Shown piece by piece: positions 59,253-64,000 of a stretch of DNA of 64,000 nt. The stretch is from Pseudobdellovibrionaceae bacterium. Lineage in GTDB: Bacteria; Bdellovibrionota; Bdellovibrionia; Bdellovibrionales; Bdellovibrionaceae. Position numbers and translations under genes: made by a program. How positions within the stretch are numbered: the stretch's first letter is position 1; every line of letters begins with the position of its first letter. The stretch is from the NCBI GenBank assembly GCA_019637955.1, contig JAHBUS010000002.1, positions 310,001 to 374,000 on the forward strand, read 5' to 3'. The notes below the pieces were generated by a model that did no database searches, was not told the origin of the DNA, and was given only the letters and a program-made list of their open reading frames with translations.

Positions 59253-60344
59253 TTAAGAGCTTTCGTCCTTGAAGCTCTTGCGAATTTTTTCCATTAAACG
59301 GGCCTCGAGCTGGCGGACGGCTTCACGTGTGATGCCGTACTTCTCGCCGATCTCTTGCAGCGTTAAGGGTTCATCCGAGAGCAGGCGTTCTTCAAGAACG
59401 ATTTTTTCACGTTCGTTGAGTTGGGGAGCCAGTTCCTTCAGGCGCTGGCGCAAGAGCAAAAGCTCCTCTTCATGGGCGAGAAGCTCGTCCGGATTCTGCG
59501 CGTCGGATTTTTGAAAATCGCCCAGGCTTGATTTCGACTCATCATCCAGAGGTTGGTTGAGACTGACGTCGCGGCCTTTCAACCGCAGCGCCATCTCCTG
59601 CACTTCATCCTCAGGAATGCCCAAGCGTGAGCCGATGAGCGCGACGGTCGGGTTTTCGCCCAAAGCATCGAGCGCTTCTTTCTCTTTTTGCAGGCGGTAG
59701 AAGAGCTTCTTTTGATTGTGGGTGGTGCCGATCTTCACCAGCGAGTACTGTTTCATCAGGTACTCTTGGATGTACCCGCGGATCCACCACACCGCATAGG
59801 TGATCAAGCGCACGCCCTTATAGGGGTTGAAATCTTTTACGGCGTGCATGAGGCCCATATTTCCTTCTTGCACGAGATCGATCAAACGAGCGCCGAATTT
59901 TGAGTACTCCGCGGCGACCTTCACGACAAACCGAAGATTGGCAGTGACCAAAGCCTGAGCCGCCTTGGGATCTTTGGTCTCATAGTAACGTTTGGCGAGC
60001 TCGAGCTCTTGCTCACGGGTCAGCACGGGGTACTTGCGAACTTCCTGGAGATAAGCGGTGATCGGATCGGTGGTCGAAAGAGATTTGGTGTCTGCGGCCG
60101 AAGCTCTTTTTTTCGCGGGCGCGGGAACCAGCGCGCTCTCGTCGATCTCAAAGTCCTCGTCTCGAGACTCGGTTTCACTGTCGAAACCAGCCAGTGGGGA
60201 GTCCTCTTGTTCGTCAGACCGCGGACCCTCGTGAGGTTCAACGATTTCGGCCTGAACCGCGCGGACGGCAGGCTTCTTCGCCTTTTTGGAGGCGGGAGCC
60301 TTGGCTTTCTTGGCGGTAGAGGGTTTGGCGGGCTTCTGAGCCAT
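59253..60344 (-). CDS. rpoH: RpoH-like sigma-70-family factor with a long Lys/Ala-rich N-terminus
   Basis: 363 residues; core from about residue 91. Regions: YLQEVRKYPVLTREQELELA, DLVQEGNMGLMHAVKDF, FITYAVWWIRGYI-like LITYAVWWIRGYIQEYLMKQ and C-terminal TLQEIGEKYGITREAVRQLE. This is sigma-32 rather than RpoD (no region 1.1 or long non-conserved insert). The first 90 residues are basic then acidic low complexity (TAKKAKAPASKKAKKPA, SDEQEDSP, EDFEIDES), absent from enteric RpoH. Expected to direct heat-shock genes. Confidence 0.85.
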   Translation of the reverse strand: MAQKPAKPSTAKKAKAPASKKAKKPAVRAVQAEIVEPHEGPRSDEQEDSPLAGFDSETESRDEDFEIDESALVPAPAKKRASAADTKSLSTTDPITAYLQEVRKYPVLTREQELELAKRYYETKDPKAAQALVTANLRFVVKVAAEYSKFGARLIDLVQEGNMGLMHAVKDFNPYKGVRLITYAVWWIRGYIQEYLMKQYSLVKIGTTHNQKKLFYRLQKEKEALDALGENPTVALIGSRLGIPEDEVQEMALRLKGRDVSLNQPLDDESKSSLGDFQKSDAQNPDELLAHEEELLLLRQRLKELAPQLNEREKIVLEERLLSDEPLTLQEIGEKYGITREAVRQLEARLMEKIRKSFKDESS

Positions 60345-60351
60345 GGTCCCC

Positions 60352-60657
60352 TTAGGCCAGGTATTTCTTCAGTTTTTTCTGAAGCATTTCTTCCACTTTA
60401 CCTTTAAACGGCGTCAGCATCAGCGGAAGGTCGATCATCACCTTCACGAGCGAGCCTTCAGCCTGAGGTTCGATGGCGAGTTCGGCCTTGAACTGGCTGC
60501 CCGTGACTTTGCCTTTGCCTGTCTTTTCATCAAAGGTGACTTGCAGCTTGGGATCCAGAGTTTTGAGGTCTTTGTCCGTTTCAAAAAACTCACGGATCTT
60601 GGCGCTTGCGTCAGGTGTTTGGAGCGATGAGTTGTGATTCACGTTAATTTTAGGCAT
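60352..60657 (-). CDS. Polyhydroxyalkanoate-granule-type small protein
   Basis: 101 residues. MPKINVNHNSSLQTPDASAK, DPKLQVTFDEKTGKGKVTG and VKVMIDLPLMLTPFKGKVEE follow the PHA-system protein pattern (PF09650), usually beside granule genes; no phaC here. ATG 60657 preferred. Ends 7 nt before rpoH, so probably co-transcribed with it. Confidence 0.65.
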   Translation of the reverse strand: MPKINVNHNSSLQTPDASAKIREFFETDKDLKTLDPKLQVTFDEKTGKGKVTGSQFKAELAIEPQAEGSLVKVMIDLPLMLTPFKGKVEEMLQKKLKKYLA

Positions 60658-60744
60658 GCGGCTTTTTACCATCATTTTGCTTAGCTGGCCCATAAAAAGA
60701 TGTTTTTTGACCCCCGGATGAACGATGTGTCAAACTGCTCCTCT

Positions 60745-62562
60745 ATGAAATTCGTCTCCCAATTAAAAAGAACACACTACTGCGGCCATGTGAACGAACA
60801 ACTTTCAGGACAGAAAGTTGTCCTCATGGGCTGGGTCAACTCCCGCCGCGATCACGGCAGCCTCGTGTTCATCGATTTGCGCGACCGTGAAGGCATTGTG
60901 CAAGTCGTGCTGGATCCCAAAAAATCCGAGACGTCGTCGGCGAAAGATTTGCGCGGGGAGTACGTTCTCGCGGTCGAGGGGATCGTCAAGATTCGCCCCG
61001 ACGGAATGAAAAACGCCAAGATCAAAACCGGCGGGATTGAGATCGAAGCCGTTCGCTGCGAAATTTTGAACGAAGCGGCGACGCCGCCGTTCCAAATCGA
61101 AGACGAGAATGTCGGCGAAATGCTGCGCTTGAAGTACCGTTATCTCGATCTGCGTTCGCCCCGTTTGCAGAAACATTTGATCACTCGTCACAAGGTCGCG
61201 CAGATCGTGCGCCGCTATTTGAGCGATCAAAATTTTATCGAAGTCGAAACGCCGATTCTCTTTAAGAGCACGCCTGAAGGCGCGCGCGATTACCTCGTGC
61301 CCTCACGCGTGAATCCCGGCATGTTCTACGCGCTTCCGCAAAGTCCCCAAATCTTGAAGCAGCTCTTGATGGTGGGCGGTTACGACCGCTACTTCCAAAT
61401 CGCCCGCTGCTTCCGCGACGAAGACTTGCGTGCGGACCGCCAACCCGAATTCAGCCAAATCGACATCGAGATGTCGTTTATCGACCAAGAAGACATCATG
61501 GCGTTGAACGAAGGCATGCTCCGCACGATCTGGAAAGAGATCAAGGGCGTCACCGTGGGCGACATCCCGCGCATGACCTACCAGCAGGCGATGGACCGCT
61601 ACGGCATCGACAAACCCGACACGCGTTTCGGGATGGAGATCAAAGATCTCAAAGGTCTCGTCACGGGTTCGGGCTTCAAAGTTTTTGACGATGTTCTGGC
61701 CCGGGGCGGAATCGTCCGTGGGATCGCCGTTCCCGGTGGCGGGACGCTTTCGCGCGGCCAAATTGACAAACTCACCGACATGGCGAAAAAAGCGGGCGCC
61801 AAGGGGTTGGTTTGGATCAAGTCCGAAGGTGCCGGCAAAATTTCTTCCGCGGTTTCCAAATTTTTTAACGATGAAAAACTCAATGAAATCCTTAAAGCCT
61901 GTGGCGGCAAAGAGGGCGATGCCGCTCTTGTTGTCGCTGATGATTTTGATACAGCTTGCGCTGCTCTTTCGACTCTTCGACTCCATTTCGGTCGCGAACT
62001 CAAGCTCATCGACACCAGCAAGGACAACTTCTTGTGGGTCGTTGATTTCCCTCTGTTCGAGTACTCGCCTGAAGAAAAGCGTTGGGTCGCAAGACACCAT
62101 CCCTTCACGTCGCCCCAAAACGAACACGCCGACATCCTCGTGAGCGGGGATGAGTCGCGCTACGGCCAGCTTTTGGCCAAGGCTTACGACTTGGTCTGCA
62201 ACGGCTACGAAATGGGCGGTGGCAGCATCCGGATTTATCGCAACGAAGTTCAGCAGGCGCTCTTCAAAACGCTGGGCATGAGCAAAGAAGAAACCGAGAC
62301 CAAATTCGGCTTCTTCCTCGAGGCGCTCAAATACGGAACGCCTCCTCACGGCGGGATCGCGTGGGGAATGGACCGCTTGGTCATGCTCCTGTGCGAAACG
62401 GACGCCATCCGCGAAGTGATCGCGTTCCCCAAGACGGCTAAGGCGACCTGCCTCATGTCGGATTGTCCGAGCGAAGTCACCCGCGACCAGATGGCGGAAG
62501 TCGGCATTAAGCTCTCGGCGGCCGCCGAAAAGTTTCTCGAAGAGGCGAACTCGAAGTCTTAA
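60745..62562 (+). CDS. aspS: Aspartyl-tRNA synthetase
   Basis: 605 residues, normal bacterial length. N-terminal OB fold (GWVNSRRDHGSLVFIDLRDR), class II motif 2 (RCFRDEDLRADRQPEFSQID), GAD insertion domain, motif 3 (GGIAWGMDRLVMLL). Charges tRNA-Asp; whether it is also tRNA-Asn-acting depends on genes outside the window. ATG 60745 is chosen. Confidence 0.97.
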   Translation: MKFVSQLKRTHYCGHVNEQLSGQKVVLMGWVNSRRDHGSLVFIDLRDREGIVQVVLDPKKSETSSAKDLRGEYVLAVEGIVKIRPDGMKNAKIKTGGIEIEAVRCEILNEAATPPFQIEDENVGEMLRLKYRYLDLRSPRLQKHLITRHKVAQIVRRYLSDQNFIEVETPILFKSTPEGARDYLVPSRVNPGMFYALPQSPQILKQLLMVGGYDRYFQIARCFRDEDLRADRQPEFSQIDIEMSFIDQEDIMALNEGMLRTIWKEIKGVTVGDIPRMTYQQAMDRYGIDKPDTRFGMEIKDLKGLVTGSGFKVFDDVLARGGIVRGIAVPGGGTLSRGQIDKLTDMAKKAGAKGLVWIKSEGAGKISSAVSKFFNDEKLNEILKACGGKEGDAALVVADDFDTACAALSTLRLHFGRELKLIDTSKDNFLWVVDFPLFEYSPEEKRWVARHHPFTSPQNEHADILVSGDESRYGQLLAKAYDLVCNGYEMGGGSIRIYRNEVQQALFKTLGMSKEETETKFGFFLEALKYGTPPHGGIAWGMDRLVMLLCETDAIREVIAFPKTAKATCLMSDCPSEVTRDQMAEVGIKLSAAAEKFLEEANSKS

Positions 62563-62585
62563 ATTTTTCGATACCATCAAAATAA

Positions 62586-62613
62586 AAAACCCAGCTCCGC
62601 GCTGGGTTTTTTA
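62586..62613 (+). terminator. Intrinsic terminator of aspS
   Basis: AACCCAGC-tccgc-GCTGGGTT followed by a T-run, 25 nt after the stop. Confidence 0.85.
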
Positions 62614-62668
62614 TTGCCGCAAACTCCGGCCCAAGGGCCAGGTTTGGCGAAGGCAGGAGCTTCTCGTC

Positions 62669-62695
62669 TCAAGTTGGGGCGGAATCTGCCGATCA
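62669..62695 (+). promoter_or_regulatory. Sigma-28-like promoter
   Basis: TCAA-N15-GCCGATCA: seven of eight at -10, three of four at -35, correct spacing. It precedes the gene at 62752 by about 50 nt. FliA is encoded in this window. Confidence 0.45.
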
Positions 62696-62751
62696 GTCCT
62701 AAGAGAATTCTCAGGATGAGGGTTCCTCAAGTCTCACATGGAGGTGAGGTC

Positions 62752-63183
62752 ATGGAAAAACTGAGTAGCATTCTGCCTTCGAGTCCGCGCATTAAAAATG
62801 TGGACTTGAGCGACGCTCAGCCTGTGCGCCCCGGTGTCGCCACTTACGGCCGGCCGGTGGGGGTCAATCCGATGAAGGACCGCTTTACGGTTTCTCAGCA
62901 GGCCAAGGACATCGCGTTCCGCGAGACCTTGGGCGCGGTGAATCCCAAAGAGGCCAAGTCGGTCAAAATCGTGGACGATCTTTCGAAGAAGTTCTTCGAA
63001 GGCAAGGTCGGCGAGGACATCAAAAAACGTCCCGCCAGCGAGGAAACCCAAGAGCGCACCACGGAAGCTGAAGACATGGTGCCGATGCAAGCCGCCCAGT
63101 TCTTTCCGCCCGCGGCCACTTCGACGCAGGCGCCTTCGCAAAAAGCCGCCGTCTCGGGCGATAATCTCGACGTTCAAGCTTAA
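62752..63183 (+). CDS. Hypothetical protein behind a sigma-28-like promoter
   Basis: 143 residues. GGAGGTGAGG before ATG 62752. Hydrophilic, no signal: Arg/Pro/Val-rich start (LSSILPSSPRIKNVDL, RPGVATYGRPVGVNP), a helical centre (SQQAKDIAFRETLG, VKIVDDLSKKFFEGKV), and a disordered tail. No family recognised. The promoter suggests a motility-linked role (inferred). Confidence 0.65.
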   Translation: MEKLSSILPSSPRIKNVDLSDAQPVRPGVATYGRPVGVNPMKDRFTVSQQAKDIAFRETLGAVNPKEAKSVKIVDDLSKKFFEGKVGEDIKKRPASEETQERTTEAEDMVPMQAAQFFPPAATSTQAPSQKAAVSGDNLDVQA

Positions 63184-63232
63184 AAATATCAGCGGTGGTG
63201 AGAGGTCATCGGAAACTCAAGTCCTCTCACCA

Positions 63233-64000
63233 TCACCTGATCTTTTCGAGTAAAAGTCCGTTCTCTTCCAAAGAGCTGACCCGATAAACGCCTTCAAGCA
63301 GCCGCTCGCCGCGCGCATTTCGGCCTATCACCACGATCGCCTGCAAGCTCATCTGAATCAGCCTTCGCACCGCCGACAAACTCCAATTCGGAGCCCCGAT
63401 CTGAACCAACATCTCGAGACGGATCAACGCCTGCGCCGCACTGGCCGCGTGGAGCGTGCCGAAGCTGCCCGCATGTCCCGTGGCGAGCGCCATCAAAAAA
63501 TCCTTGGCTTCATCGCCGCGAATCTCGCCCATCACCAAACGGTCGGGACGCAGCCTTAAGGCATTTCGTACGAGCTCGGTTTGATCCACTCGCTTCAGGA
63601 TCCCGTTGGGGTCTTCGCGGGTGAGCAGGCGCATCGAGGCCGCATTCGGCACTTTGAGTTCTAACGTGTCTTCGATCAACACCGCCCGCTCGTTTTCCGG
63701 AAGGCGCTGCAGGCACGCGTTCAGCACGCTGGTTTTTCCGGTGCCGGTTCCGCCCACCACCAAAAAATTCATGTGCGAGTCAACGATGCGCTGAATTTCT
63801 TGGATTTGCTCGCCGTGCCCCCAGCCGCTGGCGCCGAGTTTTTCAAAGGTCCAAGGGTTCTCGGGGTGGCGACGAAAGCTCAGGTGCACGTTCGAGCCCG
63901 TGAGTTCACCGCCGATCATGTGCAGACGGAACTGTCGCAGATGTCCGTGCGCCGTGGGATGCTCGGTGGTGAGCTGAACCCGCGCCTCCTCCATGAGACG
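63233..64000 (-). CDS. CpaF-type secretion/pilus ATPase (5' end beyond window)
   Basis: The frame stays open to the window edge, so the N-terminus is missing. Seen: Walker A GGTGTGKTSVLNACL, Asp box VLIEDTLEL, LVRNALRLRPDRLVMGEIRG (Walker B) and GHAGSFGTLHAASA (His box), the GspE/VirB11-family set closest to CpaF of the Tad pilus. Powers pilus assembly or secretion at the inner membrane. Its operon partners lie outside the window. A loose inverted repeat at 63194-63230 follows its stop. Confidence 0.88.
   Translation of the reverse strand, partial: RLMEEARVQLTTEHPTAHGHLRQFRLHMIGGELTGSNVHLSFRRHPENPWTFEKLGASGWGHGEQIQEIQRIVDSHMNFLVVGGTGTGKTSVLNACLQRLPENERAVLIEDTLELKVPNAASMRLLTREDPNGILKRVDQTELVRNALRLRPDRLVMGEIRGDEAKDFLMALATGHAGSFGTLHAASAAQALIRLEMLVQIGAPNWSLSAVRRLIQMSLQAIVVIGRNARGERLLEGVYRVSSLEENGLLLEKIR

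Noticed and set aside
63194-63230. Inverted repeat GGTGAGAGG/CCTCTCACC after the CpaF-type gene
   Set aside because: Long loop and no T-run; not a clear terminator, though it might be an RNA element.
1-64000. CRISPR array, insertion sequence, tRNA or rRNA
   Set aside because: By eye I saw no direct repeat series, transposase motif, cloverleaf or rRNA sequence; a tRNAscan or repeat search would be decisive.

Overview
The window is a dense, G+C-rich bacterial chromosome segment with about 65 genes on both strands. It contains no rRNA, tRNA, CRISPR array or insertion sequence that I can recognise. The best guess is a motile Gram-negative of the Bdellovibrionota / former deltaproteobacterial type. 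This rests on Lgt/LspA and many lipoproteins, several predicted outer-membrane barrels, a flagellar export operon ending in flhF-flhG-fliA, a tandem DUF507 pair, many two-component proteins, and sigma-54-type promoters. The lineage call is inference from content, not a measured phylogeny.

Layout. 1-5.3 kb (minus): a lipidated branched-chain amino acid ABC importer (livK-H-M-G-F) with a PlsC-like acyltransferase translationally coupled at its end. 5.4-8 kb (minus): pfkA, hup, yacG and a lipoprotein. 8.2-9 kb (plus): a secreted protein with a protein-glutaminase-like Cys-His-Asp arrangement. 9-13.7 kb (minus): lgt, lspA, ileS and a Pro-rich protein. 13.9-18.8 kb (minus): the most unusual locus, in which a radical SAM/SPASM maturase, a 44-residue single-Cys peptide, a CHASE2 histidine kinase and a sigma-54 activator are encoded in series with overlapping or near-adjacent ends. 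19-27 kb: a small secreted protein with a ferredoxin, an HD-GYP-like response regulator, a metallo-beta-lactamase-fold hydrolase, a class A PBP, two DUF507 genes, a GroES-like protein with a highly basic tail, and a porin-like protein. 27-37 kb: a Gln/Asn-rich secreted protein, kamA, a UvrD/PcrA helicase, a zinc-protease-like lipoprotein with a small barrel, a SPOR protein and an inositol monophosphatase. 37.1-48 kb (plus): the flagellar operon fliL-M-N-O-P-Q-R-flhB-flhA-flhF-flhG-fliA, preceded by a textbook sigma-54 promoter. 48.5-52.3 kb: a phosphorelay set (single-REC protein, NtrC-type activator, HPt, hybrid kinase). 52.4-59.1 kb (minus): an envelope/stress cluster (disordered protein, AI-2E-family permease, two-TM protein, DUF883, barrel, CsbD, AsmA/DUF748, YihY/BrkB, OmpA-like lipoprotein, DUF2383) with three sigma-54-like promoters. 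59.2-64 kb: a sigma-32-like factor with a PHA-granule-type protein, aspS, a small protein behind a sigma-28-like promoter, and a CpaF-type ATPase cut by the window edge.

How it fits together. Two sigma-54 activators are encoded here (13.9-15.4 and 49.2-50.6 kb). Sigma-54-like GG-N10-GC promoters precede the flagellar operon, a protease-like lipoprotein and three transcription units of the stress cluster, so much of the window looks wired to signal-controlled transcription. The maturase-peptide-kinase-activator operon could be a self-contained system that makes a modified peptide and couples it to a sigma-54 response. The gene order and overlaps are seen directly; the function is inferred.
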